DNA of 64,000 bases, from contig NZ_JAANOU010000001.1 of the NCBI RefSeq assembly GCF_011758765.1, positions 3,100,001 to 3,164,000 of the forward strand. Reading direction: 5' to 3'. Made by a program: the position numbers and the translations under genes. The notes beneath the pieces are model-generated. The model did no database searches, was not told the origin of the DNA, and saw only the letters and a list, made by a program, of their open reading frames with translations. Shown piece after piece: positions 15,611 to 23,120 of this stretch. The first letter of the stretch is position 1. Every line of letters starts with the position of its first letter. Source of the DNA: Amycolatopsis viridis. Its GTDB lineage: Bacteria > Actinomycetota > Actinomycetes > Mycobacteriales > Pseudonocardiaceae.

Positions 15611-16368
15611 CGATCCTCCCAATCGGCGAAGGAGTACGGCGGCCACGGGCCGGTCAGCTGCACGCGCACCGCGGGACTGTCCTGGTCGCACGCGGCGACC
15701 GCCTCGGCGAACGCACGCGACCGGTCGTCGTCGACGAGGTAGGCGGCGTTGAGCACCATCTGCCCGCCGTGCCCGGACAGTTCCCTGCTCTGCGGTGGAT
15801 GGGTGCGCGCGGCGGTGGCCAGCCCGGTCAGTCTGAAGTGGACCTTCCCGGCCTGTTCGACGGCGAGCCGTTCGGCCTCGGCCTGGGTGTCCCGTTCGGC
15901 GCGGCGGCGTGCGAGGTACGCCGCCCCGGCCCCTCGCCGGGACGGCGCCTCCTCGGTCCGCGGAACGGGCGGCGGCACGTCCACGAACGCCTTCACCCCC
16001 CATTCCGTGCGCCCGGCGACGCGATCCAGCGTGCGCCCGAACTCCTCCGCGCGTTCCTCGAGCACACCGCGCACCCCGTCGTCGTCGTGGTACACCGTCG
16101 CGAGCCGGATCGGCACCACCGGCCCGGTCCGCGCCACCGCCCCGATCACCGCGTCGTGCGCACGCGCGACGGCGCCGAGCCAGTCCAGGTCCTCGAGGTT
16201 GCGGTGCAGGGCCTGTTCGCCGAACGCGTCCAGCGGCACGTCGCCGACGACGGCCACCAGCCCGCCCGCCGCGACCGTGCGCACCGCTTCGCCGGCGACG
16301 CCGCGCTGCCCGCCGCCGCCCGCTTCCCGGGCCACGGCGTAGAGCCAGACGCCCCGTTCCTCACTCAT
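15607..16368 (-). CDS. gvpL: gas vesicle protein GvpL/GvpF family (second copy)
   Basis: A 253-residue GvpL/GvpF protein. Early WLYAVAREAG matches the conserved first strand (W-x-Y-A/G), and VVPIRLATVYHDDDGVRGVLEERAEEF is the family's PxRFGTV-like block. These proteins bind GvpA monomers and are needed for shell assembly. Positioned after gvpJ, it corresponds to GvpL; the copy at 17289 corresponds to GvpF. The ATG at 16368 overlaps the gvpJ stop by eight bases; one at 16377 would add three residues. It differs from GvpF by an Arg-rich insert near residue 150. Confidence 0.88.
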   Translation of the reverse strand: MSEERGVWLYAVAREAGGGGQRGVAGEAVRTVAAGGLVAVVGDVPLDAFGEQALHRNLEDLDWLGAVARAHDAVIGAVARTGPVVPIRLATVYHDDDGVRGVLEERAEEFGRTLDRVAGRTEWGVKAFVDVPPPVPRTEEAPSRRGAGAAYLARRRAERDTQAEAERLAVEQAGKVHFRLTGLATAARTHPPQSRELSGHGGQMVLNAAYLVDDDRSRAFAEAVAACDQDSPAVRVQLTGPWPPYSFADWEDR

Positions 16369-16735
16369 CCGGCTCATCCGAGTCATCCACTGCATCCTCG
16401 ATCTCGGCCCGGCTCCCGCCGGATTCCAGTTCCTCGACCCGGGCACGCAGCTCGCGGTTCTCGTTCTGCAGCCGGGTGGTGTCACCGGAGAGCCAGGGGT
16501 CGCTCTCCCACCAGTTGATCCCCACCTCCCTGGCGGTCTCCAGGGAGGCGATCACCAGGCGCAGCTTGATCGTCAGCAGCTCGATGTCGAGCAGGTTGAC
16601 GCGGATGTCCCCGGCGATCACCAGCCCCTTGTCGAGCACCCGCTCCAGGATGTCGCCGAGATTGGAGGACTGGTGGTTTCCGGTGGACAGCGGGGCGCTC
16701 TGTCCCGGCGTGACGGCGGGCTGTCCCGCGACCAT
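16361..16735 (-). CDS. gvpJ: GvpA-family minor structural protein GvpJ
   Basis: A 124-residue GvpA-related protein. The core SSNLGDILERVLDKGLVIAGDIRVNLLDIELLTIKLRLVIAS (about residues 25-66) is followed by the GvpJ-type signature ETAREVGINWWESDPWLSG, then a coiled-coil-like helix and an acidic DDSDEPDE end. GvpJ is a minor shell or cap protein that helps set vesicle diameter. The ATG at 16735 lies one base from the gvpO stop (16737-16739). The N-terminal 20 residues are Gln/Pro/Ser-rich and poorly conserved in the family. Confidence 0.9.
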   Translation of the reverse strand: MVAGQPAVTPGQSAPLSTGNHQSSNLGDILERVLDKGLVIAGDIRVNLLDIELLTIKLRLVIASLETAREVGINWWESDPWLSGDTTRLQNENRELRARVEELESGGSRAEIEDAVDDSDEPDE

Positions 16736-16736
16736 G

Positions 16737-17036
16737 TCAGGACACCCCGCTTCCGCTGCCGGCCCGGCCCCGGGAATAGCGTTTCGTGCGCCGGTAGGCG
16801 AGCAGTTCACCGTCGGTGCCGAGCTCCAGCTCGTAGAGCGCGAGCATGTCGGCCGACGACGGGATGCGCCGGTCCTCCAGCACCTCGACCTCGACGAGCC
16901 AGCCGTCCTCGATGGGCTCGACCGAGGTGACCGCCGCCGGATTCCTCGTGATCAGCTCGCCGGCGTGGGCCAGCGCCCGGGACGCCGCCTCCGGCGCCGA
17001 CAGGACGCCGTCACCGGCTTCGTCGCGTGGAGCCAT
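16737..17036 (-). CDS. gvpO: gas vesicle protein GvpO
   Basis: A 99-residue GvpO. The domain covers residues about 15-92: AASRALAHAGELITRNPAAV, then VEPIEDGWLVEVEVLEDRRIPSSADMLALYEL and LLAYRRTKRYSRG, which is the hallmark ending of the family. GvpO is needed for vesicle formation and has been linked to expression of the cluster in haloarchaea; its action in actinobacteria is unproved. In streptomycete clusters gvpO usually comes first, before gvpA; here it lies between gvpG and gvpJ. Start ATG is six bases after the gvpG stop. Confidence 0.92.
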   Translation of the reverse strand: MAPRDEAGDGVLSAPEAASRALAHAGELITRNPAAVTSVEPIEDGWLVEVEVLEDRRIPSSADMLALYELELGTDGELLAYRRTKRYSRGRAGSGSGVS

Positions 17037-17042
17037 CGACGG

Positions 17043-17285
17043 TCACCTCTCCTCGCTCGCCTCCGACACGTCCAGCCGTCGCAGCACCTGTTGCTGGATC
17101 GCGGCTTCCTCCTCCGCCGAGATCTCCCCGGCGGCGCGTTTCTCCTCGGCCTCCTCCAGTTCCCGGCGGATCGAAGCCGGTGCCGCGACCTCCTCCTCGA
17201 CCCGGCGGCGGATCAGCTCGCCGAGCGAGATCACGCCGCGCACCGGCAGCAACGGCAGGCCGAGGATTCCGGACAGCAGACCCAT
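17043..17285 (-). CDS. gvpG: gas vesicle protein GvpG
   Basis: An 80-residue GvpG. The conserved beginning GLLSGILGLPLLPVRGVISLGELI is followed by a long charged helix with RRELEEAEEKRAAGEISAEEE, exactly the family layout. GvpG is a small essential assembly factor that associates with GvpF/GvpL. The ATG at 17285 comes three bases after the gvpF stop, so the two are coupled. Length and sequence are typical, nothing odd is seen. Confidence 0.92.
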   Translation of the reverse strand: MGLLSGILGLPLLPVRGVISLGELIRRRVEEEVAAPASIRRELEEAEEKRAAGEISAEEEAAIQQQVLRRLDVSEASEER

Positions 17286-17288
17286 CGG

Positions 17289-18086
17289 CTACGCCCCCGG
17301 CCGTTGCGTGACGACGAAGTCGTACGCCGCCAGCGGTCCGAGCAGGCGCATGTCGACGCGGCCCGACCACTCCTCGGCGATGCGGTCGACCACGTCCTCC
17401 AGGTCGGACTGCTTCGCGGTCTCGGCGAGACACGCGACGTGCACGGCGTCCTCCTCGTGGGTGGGCTCCCGCACGGCGATCTGGGCGCCGAGTTCGGACA
17501 GCGCGTCGACCACCTTCGCCGTGTCGGCCTCGCGCCTGGCCGCGATGGCGTTGCCGATCCCCTCGCCCAGCGCCATCCGCTCGTTGCGGGTGGCCTCCTC
17601 CGGCTTGCCCCGGATCGCCTCGCGCAACTGGGACAACCGTTCGTCGGACTCGAGGATCTCGCGGAGGATGGCCTGCTCCACGTAGCGGGCCTTGATGACG
17701 TACTCGGCCTTGCCCTCGAGCTGGTCGAGCGCTGCGGCGAAGTCGTCGTGGTTCTGCTCCAGCAGTTCCGTGCGCACCGCGTCCTCGTCGGCGACCACCG
17801 CACCGAACCGCAACGGCAGCACCGGCACCTCGGCGGCCGCCGCGTCGAGCAGCGCGGCGTGCGCGGTGAGGTCCTCCGGCCGCCCGAGCGGCTTGTCGCG
17901 CGGGATCTCGCTGATCAGGGCGGCGACGCGGTCGTGCTTGACCGCCCTGATCTCGGCCGGCGGGTCGCCCACGCCGCGGGCCTCGGGGTCGGTCTCCACG
18001 TCGGCGGGCACCATGCCGTACACGTAGACGACCGTCTCCCGGTCCTGCTGCTGCTCCTGGGGCTCCGGCTCGTCGGCCATCGTCAC
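17289..18086 (-). CDS. gvpF: gas vesicle protein GvpF
   Basis: A 265-residue GvpF/GvpL protein. [13 protein letters not shown] is the first conserved strand, [22 protein letters not shown] the central block, and GPLAAYDFV the C-terminal strand. GvpF binds GvpA and is thought to keep it from aggregating before assembly; directly following gvpA fits. The GTG at 18086 overlaps the gvpA stop (GTGA); an ATG two codons later is the other option. The first 17 residues are acidic and Gln-rich, an extension not needed for the fold. Confidence 0.92.
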   Translation of the reverse strand: MTMADEPEPQEQQQDRETVVYVYGMVPADVETDPEARGVGDPPAEIRAVKHDRVAALISEIPRDKPLGRPEDLTAHAALLDAAAAEVPVLPLRFGAVVADEDAVRTELLEQNHDDFAAALDQLEGKAEYVIKARYVEQAILREILESDERLSQLREAIRGKPEEATRNERMALGEGIGNAIAARREADTAKVVDALSELGAQIAVREPTHEEDAVHVACLAETAKQSDLEDVVDRIAEEWSGRVDMRLLGPLAAYDFVVTQRPGA

Positions 18087-18481
18087 GCACCGCCCTTCCG
18101 GCGCCCGGCGCGCTCCTGCTGCGGGTCCTCGCCGAGGATGTCCCGCAGCTTCTCACCGGCGGCTTCGAGTGCACCCCGGGTCTTCGCCTTCGAGCCACCG
18201 GAGGTCACGTCCTCCAGCAGGTCGGGCAGTCCCTTCTGCTCGGTGTCGGAGATCTCGAGCCGGTTGACCGCCTCGGCGAACCGCAGGTAGGTGTCCACAC
18301 TGGCCACCACCACGCGCGCGTCGACGGTCAGCAGCTCGATCCCGACCAGCGACACCCGCACGTAGGCGTCGATGACCAGCCCCTTGTCCAGGATCGTGTC
18401 GATCACGTCGGCGAGGCTGCTGGAGCTGGGCCCGCCCAGACCTCCGCCACCACCGCCGGACGGCTGAATCGCTGTCGTCAT
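18083..18481 (-). CDS. gvpA: major gas vesicle structural protein GvpA
   Basis: A 132-residue GvpA. Residues about 19-77 are nearly textbook: [40 protein letters not shown], then the [12 protein letters not shown] helix. GvpA polymerises into the ribbed gas-vesicle wall. A Gly-rich N-terminus (a run of six Gly at 9-14) and a 50-residue charged C-terminal tail ([12 protein letters not shown] onward, ending RRKGGA) make it almost twice the length of cyanobacterial GvpA, as in other actinobacteria. The ATG at 18481 overlaps the SRPBCC gene stop (ATGA). Third gene of the operon. Confidence 0.93.
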   Translation of the reverse strand: MTTAIQPSGGGGGGLGGPSSSSLADVIDTILDKGLVIDAYVRVSLVGIELLTVDARVVVASVDTYLRFAEAVNRLEISDTEQKGLPDLLEDVTSGGSKAKTRGALEAAGEKLRDILGEDPQQERAGRRKGGA

Positions 18482-19524
18482 CGCCTGCTGCCCCTCCCCC
18501 GGCCGGCCGCCGCGCGCACACGGGGCCGCCGTTCGGGTTGTTCCTCGTCCTCGCCGGCTTCCTCGGGTTCCTCGTCCTCGGATTCCTCGTCGCCGGCCTC
18601 GTCCTCGTCGCGTCCGCGTTCGTCCTCTTCGGACTCCGGTTCCTCCTCGCCGGTGTCGGGTTCCTCCTCCTCGGTGTCCTGGACCTGGCCGTCGTGGATC
18701 TCGCCGTGCCAGCCCTGGATGTCGTCGGGGTGCAGCACCGCCTCGGTCATCACGTACCGCTGGAAGTGCTTGAGCTCCAGCCGGGCGCGCCGGCCCTGGG
18801 CGCGCCAGATGTTGCCGGTGCGCTCGAACAGGCCCTGCGGGTGGTATTCCAGGACGACCACGACCCGGGTCAGGTCCGGGGTGAGCTCGTGGAAGGTGAC
18901 GGCGCCGTCGACGTGCCCCTTCGCGCCCTTGGAGCGCCACACGATGCGCTCGTTGGGCACCTGTTCCAGGATCGTGGCCTCCCAGGTGCGATGCGACCAG
19001 AAGACCTGGGCCTTCCACTCCAGCTTCTCGTCGCTGACCTGCTCGACGTTCTCAACCTTCTTCATGAAGTGCGGGAAGTCGGTGAAGCGGGTCCACTGGT
19101 CGTAGACCAGGTCGATCGGGGCGCCGACGTCGATCTGCTCGACGATGTTGGTGACCTTGATCTTGCCGCCCTTGCCCCCGCCGCCGGTGAGGGCGTCCTT
19201 GACCTTGTCCATGAGGCCGCTCATCCCGCCCTTGACGGCGCCCATCATCGCCTGCCGCTTGATGCTGGGCTTGCCGCCGGTGACGGCTTCCAGCAGGCCG
19301 CCGCCGTCCCCGCCGCCGGAGGCGTAGTCCTGCAGGCGGCCGGAGGTCGACATGATCTTGTTCGCCAGCGCGGTGGACGCGCGGCTGGTCGCGGCTCCGG
19401 CCAGCTTGCGCACCGCGTCGCCGAGCTCACCGGACGGTTTGGTCGCGGTGTCGGCCACGCCGGAGACGGTGTCGGTGGCCTTGCCGAGGGTCTTCCTGAT
19501 CTGGTCGGTGGCCATGGTGCTCAC
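18478..19524 (-). CDS. SRPBCC (cyclase/dehydrase-type) protein of the gvp operon
   Basis: A 348-residue protein. Residues 1-115 are Ala/Gly/Ser-rich and helical; 120-265 form an SRPBCC/polyketide-cyclase-like domain ([38 protein letters not shown], and [23 protein letters not shown]); the end is a long Glu/Asp-rich stretch followed by an Arg-rich tail. Actinobacterial gas-vesicle clusters commonly contain such a protein (gvpY/gvpZ-type genes; I am unsure which name applies). A hydrophobic-ligand or GvpA-chaperone role is inference. GTG at 19524 overlaps the preceding stop (GTGA). Confidence 0.8.
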   Translation of the reverse strand: MSTMATDQIRKTLGKATDTVSGVADTATKPSGELGDAVRKLAGAATSRASTALANKIMSTSGRLQDYASGGGDGGGLLEAVTGGKPSIKRQAMMGAVKGGMSGLMDKVKDALTGGGGKGGKIKVTNIVEQIDVGAPIDLVYDQWTRFTDFPHFMKKVENVEQVSDEKLEWKAQVFWSHRTWEATILEQVPNERIVWRSKGAKGHVDGAVTFHELTPDLTRVVVVLEYHPQGLFERTGNIWRAQGRRARLELKHFQRYVMTEAVLHPDDIQGWHGEIHDGQVQDTEEEEPDTGEEEPESEEDERGRDEDEAGDEESEDEEPEEAGEDEEQPERRPRVRAAAGRGRGSRR

Positions 19525-20108
19525 CTCCGGGCCCGGCGGACCGGGGTGCGTCCGGTGGATGCCCGGGTGCTGCGGCGGGCCCGCGTGGGCGCGGGCTGGG
19601 AGCCCTCGTCCTCATCGCCCCCCGTGCGCCGGCGGGTGGCGGTGCGGCGCGCCCGGGGCGGCCGCTGCGGCTCCTCCTCGTCCTCCTCCGGTTCTTCCGC
19701 GGACTCTTCTTCGGGCTCTTCGGACTCTTCGCTGTCGACGTCCGCGGACCGGTCCTCGGTCTCGCCGGTCTCGTCCGGTTCTTCCTCGTCGGTGCGCTCC
19801 GAGCGGGACGAGGACTTGCCGCCCTCCTGGAGACGCTCGGTGAGGGACTCGATCCGCTGGGACGCCGCCGTCACCGCGGCCGCCTTCGCAGCATTGATCA
19901 GCTGGTCGCGGGCGACGCCGGTCAGTTGCGAAAGCTCCGGCGTCTCGCCGAGCTTGCCGAGGCCCTGTTGCAGCAGTTTCCCAGGCGTGACACCGGTCTT
20001 GCCGGTCGCGCCCGCGGCCGCGATCATCAGCGCCAGGCGCATCTTCTTGCTGCGTCCCAGCAGATAACCGAGCCCGACACCGGCGGCGACACGTGCTCCT
20101 GCCTTCAT
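19521..20108 (-). CDS. low-complexity acidic/basic protein, first gene of gvp operon
   Basis: A 195-residue protein with no recognised domain. Residues 1-40 are small and hydrophobic (VAAGVGLGYLLGRSKKMRLALMIAAAG), possibly membrane- or shell-associated; 45-95 are helical with Gln/Leu; about 105-148 are almost entirely Glu/Asp/Ser/Pro; the last 45 residues are Arg/Thr/Pro-rich and basic. Similar genes occur in actinobacterial gas-vesicle clusters, sometimes misannotated. The acidic/basic tail pairs with a matching one in the next gene, which suggests co-assembly, though this is inference. It is first after the SigB-like promoter, with about a 95-base leader. Confidence 0.7.
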   Translation of the reverse strand: MKAGARVAAGVGLGYLLGRSKKMRLALMIAAAGATGKTGVTPGKLLQQGLGKLGETPELSQLTGVARDQLINAAKAAAVTAASQRIESLTERLQEGGKSSSRSERTDEEEPDETGETEDRSADVDSEESEEPEEESAEEPEEDEEEPQRPPRARRTATRRRTGGDEDEGSQPAPTRARRSTRASTGRTPVRRARR

Positions 20109-20207
20109 TCGTTGTCCTCCTGACTCAGGCGATTGGCGAGTTCTGCCGACAACCCACGCGCCACCCCCCGAACATCTCGGGGCGAGCAGGATGTACCGCC
20201 CGAGGAT

Positions 20208-20233
20208 CTACCCCATCGGGTGATCCGGAAAAC
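20208..20233 (-). promoter_or_regulatory. SigB/SigF-type promoter of the gas-vesicle operon
   Basis: On the minus strand GTTT (20230-20233) is followed after 16 bases by GGGTAG (20208-20213), matching the actinobacterial stress-sigma consensus GTTT-N12-17-GGGTAT with one mismatch. It lies in an unusually AT-rich 270-bp gap, about 100 bp upstream of the first gvp gene start. It predicts induction by osmotic or other stress, as reported for streptomycete gvp genes (recalled, not checked). Confidence 0.65.
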
Positions 20234-20377
20234 CGTGCGAGCGCGAGAAAAATCAATTTCCGCGGTGCACCGGCAGGTCAAAAGCCACTAACCGGGACAA
20301 CGCTAATTGCGGTGACCGAGCAATTACTACTCCCGCGTCAAAACAATGTTCATGCGGATTGCGCACAAGACTGTCGC

Positions 20378-21625
20378 TTATTTCGCGCCGCTCTTCTCCC
20401 CGGCGTTCACCTGCGTGGTGTCGAGGGCTTCCCGCGACGGCAGCAGGAGCGGCGTCGCGAGCAGCAGCACGCCGGCCAGGCCGAGCGCGGCGCGCTCACC
20501 GGTGACCTGCGCCAGCAGGCCCCACAGCAGCGTGGTCAGCGCGACGCCGGTGCTGGTGCTGACCGACCACGCCGTGAGCACCCGCGCGTGGCGGGCAGGA
20601 TCGGTGACAGTGAGCCGGTACGCCGCGAGAACCGGGTTGACCAGGCTCGTGCACACGATCAGCGCGAACTGGGTGCTCATCACGAGCACCAGCCCGGCGG
20701 GTCCGGGCGGCACGAACGCGAGGCCAAGCGGCCAGCAGACGCGGAGCGCACCGAACACCCGCAGCACGGTGCCGTCGCCGTAGCGGCCGGCAACCCGGCG
20801 CGCCAGCCGCGACCCGACCAGCCCACCCAGGCACGGCACCGCGAACGCGAGCCCGTACTGCCAGGCGGGGAATCCCAGCCGGCCCATCATGAGCACCGAC
20901 ACGAGCGGTTCCGCGGCCATGATCAGCGCGTTGACCGCCACGGCGTTGACGAACAGCCGGCGCAAGGCGCGGTGCCCGAAGATGTGGTGCCAGCCCTCGG
21001 CGAGGTCGCGCCACCGGCGCGTGCCCGGCCGATCCGGCCGCCGCCGTTCCGGTTCCCGGATCGCGGCGACACCGAGCGCCGACAGGAGGTAGCTCAGCGC
21101 GTCGGCGAGCACCGTGGTCACCGGGCCGAACAGGCCGATCGCGGCGCCGCCCACGGGCGGGCCGACGACGGTGGCCGACCAGGTGGTGGACTCCAACCGG
21201 CTGCTCGCGACCAGCAGCGCGTCCGCGGGCACCAGGCTCCTCAGGTGGGCACCGCCGGCCGCGGTGAACGCGATCTTCGCCGCCCCGGACACCACGGCCA
21301 CCACCAGCATCTGGGGGAAGGACAACACCCCCAGCCCGTAGGCCAGCGGGATCGACCCGAGCGCGGCGAACCGGACCACGTCCATCCCGATCATGACGGG
21401 GCGCTTGGCGCGGAACTCCATCCACGGCCCGAGCGGGACGGCCAGCAGCGCACCGATCGCCAGCCCGGATGCCGACAGCGCCGCCACCTCCGCCGGTCCG
21501 GCGTGCAGCACCTGGATGGCGATCACCGAGAACGCCCCGAACCCGAGGCCCGTCCCGTACGCGCTGACCGCGTACGCAGCCCACAACCACCCGAACGACC
21601 GCCCCAGCTTGACTCTGTTCCGCAT
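20378..21625 (-). CDS. MFS transporter, probable exporter
   Basis: A 415-residue major facilitator with about 12 hydrophobic segments in the pattern of the single-peptide drug or siderophore exporters (WLWAAYAVSAYGTGLGFGAFSV at the start, a cytoplasmic loop near the middle with [20 protein letters not shown]). Motif A is degenerate. Substrate unknown. The ATG at 21625 begins MRNRVKLGRSFGW; longer upstream frames are unsupported. It is divergent from a LysR regulator 90 bp away with a palindromic box between, so it is probably that regulator's target. The C-terminal end lies near the AT-rich gvp promoter region. Confidence 0.82.
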   Translation of the reverse strand: MRNRVKLGRSFGWLWAAYAVSAYGTGLGFGAFSVIAIQVLHAGPAEVAALSASGLAIGALLAVPLGPWMEFRAKRPVMIGMDVVRFAALGSIPLAYGLGVLSFPQMLVVAVVSGAAKIAFTAAGGAHLRSLVPADALLVASSRLESTTWSATVVGPPVGGAAIGLFGPVTTVLADALSYLLSALGVAAIREPERRRPDRPGTRRWRDLAEGWHHIFGHRALRRLFVNAVAVNALIMAAEPLVSVLMMGRLGFPAWQYGLAFAVPCLGGLVGSRLARRVAGRYGDGTVLRVFGALRVCWPLGLAFVPPGPAGLVLVMSTQFALIVCTSLVNPVLAAYRLTVTDPARHARVLTAWSVSTSTGVALTTLLWGLLAQVTGERAALGLAGVLLLATPLLLPSREALDTTQVNAGEKSGAK

Positions 21626-21682
21626 GGGGGCAGGGAAACCGATCGGGTGGCGGCGCCACCAACAACGGACCGGGCGGCGTGT

Positions 21683-21699
21683 CACAACTTCCGGTTGTG
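21683..21699. promoter_or_regulatory. LysR-type palindromic box
   Basis: CACAAC (21683-21688), five-base spacer, GTTGTG (21694-21699) form a 17-bp palindrome between the MFS and LysR starts. It sits just ahead of TAGGTT at 21704, a -10 candidate that would place transcription start at the LysR GTG. The symmetry and position fit LysR autorepression plus control of the exporter. Confidence 0.65.
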
Positions 21700-21715
21700 C
21701 CAGTAGGTTCGTCCC

Positions 21716-22636
21716 GTGGATCTCGATGCGGTGCGCACCTTCGTCGCCGTCGCGGAGGCGGGCCAGTTCCAGGCCGCCGCCGACGAACTGGAGGTCACCC
21801 AGCAGGCCACCTCGAAACGGGTGGCGGCGCTGGAGCGGGATCTCGGGGTGCGGTTGTTCGCGCGCCTCGCGCGCGGTGCGCGGCTCACCGTGGACGGGCA
21901 GGCGCTGCTGCCGCACGCCCGCGAACTGCTGCGGGCCGCCGACCGGGTGCGGGCAGCGGTCACGCCGGGCCGCCGGGCCCTGCGGGTCGACGTGGTCGGC
22001 AAGCGCATCGCCCCGGCGAGCGCGCTGCACGACTTCTACCGGCAGCGCCCGGGCATCGAACTCGACGTGGTCACCCTCGCCGACGCCGCGGCCGCGCTGG
22101 CCGAGGTCGCCGCCGGTGCCGTGGACGCCACGTTCCGGTCGTTGCGCGAGATCGACCTGCCGCGCGGGCTCCGGGCGTCCCGGGTGATCGACGACCGGCA
22201 CGAACTGCTTGTCGGGCCGCGGCATCCGCTGGCCGGCGCCACGTCGGTACGGCCGGCGGACCTGGCCGCGCACCCGATCTGGATGCCGGGCGTGACCGAC
22301 CCGGAGCCGCTGGGTTACTACGCCGAGCTGGCTGCCGCGTTCGGGCTCCGCATCGACACCTCCGGGCCGAGTTTCGGGGTCGAGGCGATGCTCGCCGAGA
22401 TCGCCGGCTCGGCGCGGCTGGCCACCTTCGTCGGCGCGGGCACGCGGTACCTGTGGCCGGAAAGCTACGACCTCCGCCGGATCCCCCTGGCCGGCCCGGC
22501 GCCGGTGTACCCGCTCAAGGTCATCTGGCGGGCGGACAACCGGCACCCCGTCCTCGCCGATTTCCTGGACTACCTGCACACCCGCTACCGCAGCGCCCCG
22601 CCCGGCGAGGTGTGGACCCCCGCCTGGGCCGGCTGA
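21716..22636 (+). CDS. LysR family transcriptional regulator
   Basis: A 306-residue LysR regulator. The N-terminal HTH is standard: AVRTFVAVAEAGQFQAAADELEVTQQATSKRVAALERDLGVRLF covers residues 5-48. The C-terminal substrate-binding domain begins near residue 85 and includes DDRHELLVGPRHPLAG. The GTG at 21716 has no Shine-Dalgarno and a -10 seven bases upstream, so the mRNA is probably leaderless. It most likely controls the divergent MFS gene. The inducing ligand cannot be read from the sequence. Confidence 0.9.
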   Translation: MDLDAVRTFVAVAEAGQFQAAADELEVTQQATSKRVAALERDLGVRLFARLARGARLTVDGQALLPHARELLRAADRVRAAVTPGRRALRVDVVGKRIAPASALHDFYRQRPGIELDVVTLADAAAALAEVAAGAVDATFRSLREIDLPRGLRASRVIDDRHELLVGPRHPLAGATSVRPADLAAHPIWMPGVTDPEPLGYYAELAAAFGLRIDTSGPSFGVEAMLAEIAGSARLATFVGAGTRYLWPESYDLRRIPLAGPAPVYPLKVIWRADNRHPVLADFLDYLHTRYRSAPPGEVWTPAWAG

Positions 22637-22708
22637 GTCCGCTCCGGGCGAGGCCGTGCGCACACCGCGGCCACCGTCCCCAGCCGGGGGGCCGGATCGA
22701 CAGCCGCG

Positions 22709-23053
22709 CTACCCGGGCAGCGGCTGCTCCGCGGCGAGCTCCTCCGGCGCGGACAGCCGCCACGCCTCGTACACCAGCTCGGCGAGCTCGTCGGCATCGA
22801 TGCCCGCCAGGTGGACCACGACCCAGCCGAACCCGCCCGCGGTGAACTGCTCCTCGAACACCTCCGGCCGCTCCGCGACGAGCGCCTGCTGCTCGAGCAG
22901 GGTCTGTTTCAGCCCGACGGTCTGCGTCCGCGGCCAGTAGTAGCCGAACCGTTTGCCGCGCACGCTGAACGACGTGTACTCGCCGCCCTGCGCGCGCTGC
23001 ACCTCCGCCAGCGCCGCCACCACCCGGTGGAATTCCTCGCTGTCCACGCTCAT
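22709..23053 (-). CDS. MmcQ/YjbR family protein
   Basis: A 114-residue MmcQ/YjbR-like protein with a CyaY-like fold: GGEYTSFSVRGKRFGYYWPRTQTVGLKQTLLEQQALVAE and the characteristic FTAGGFGWVVVHLAGID, ending in EAWRLSAPEELA. These proteins are usually described as possible DNA-binding proteins, but the activity is weakly supported. It is isolated: about 70 bp from the LysR end and 70 bp from the glpK-like gene stop. The ATG at 23053 is the only start leaving the whole family domain. Confidence 0.8.
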   Translation of the reverse strand: MSVDSEEFHRVVAALAEVQRAQGGEYTSFSVRGKRFGYYWPRTQTVGLKQTLLEQQALVAERPEVFEEQFTAGGFGWVVVHLAGIDADELAELVYEAWRLSAPEELAAEQPLPG

Positions 23054-23120
23054 CCCGCACCCCCGGTGTCCGGCCTCAGCCTAGCCACCGGGTACGACAT
23101 TCCCGGGCGCGCCGACGGGG

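Noticed and set aside
20109-20377. AT-rich gap before gvp operon as foreign insertion
   Set aside because: Only 270 bp, no repeats or integrase, and it carries a fitting promoter for the operon, so normal regulatory DNA explains it.
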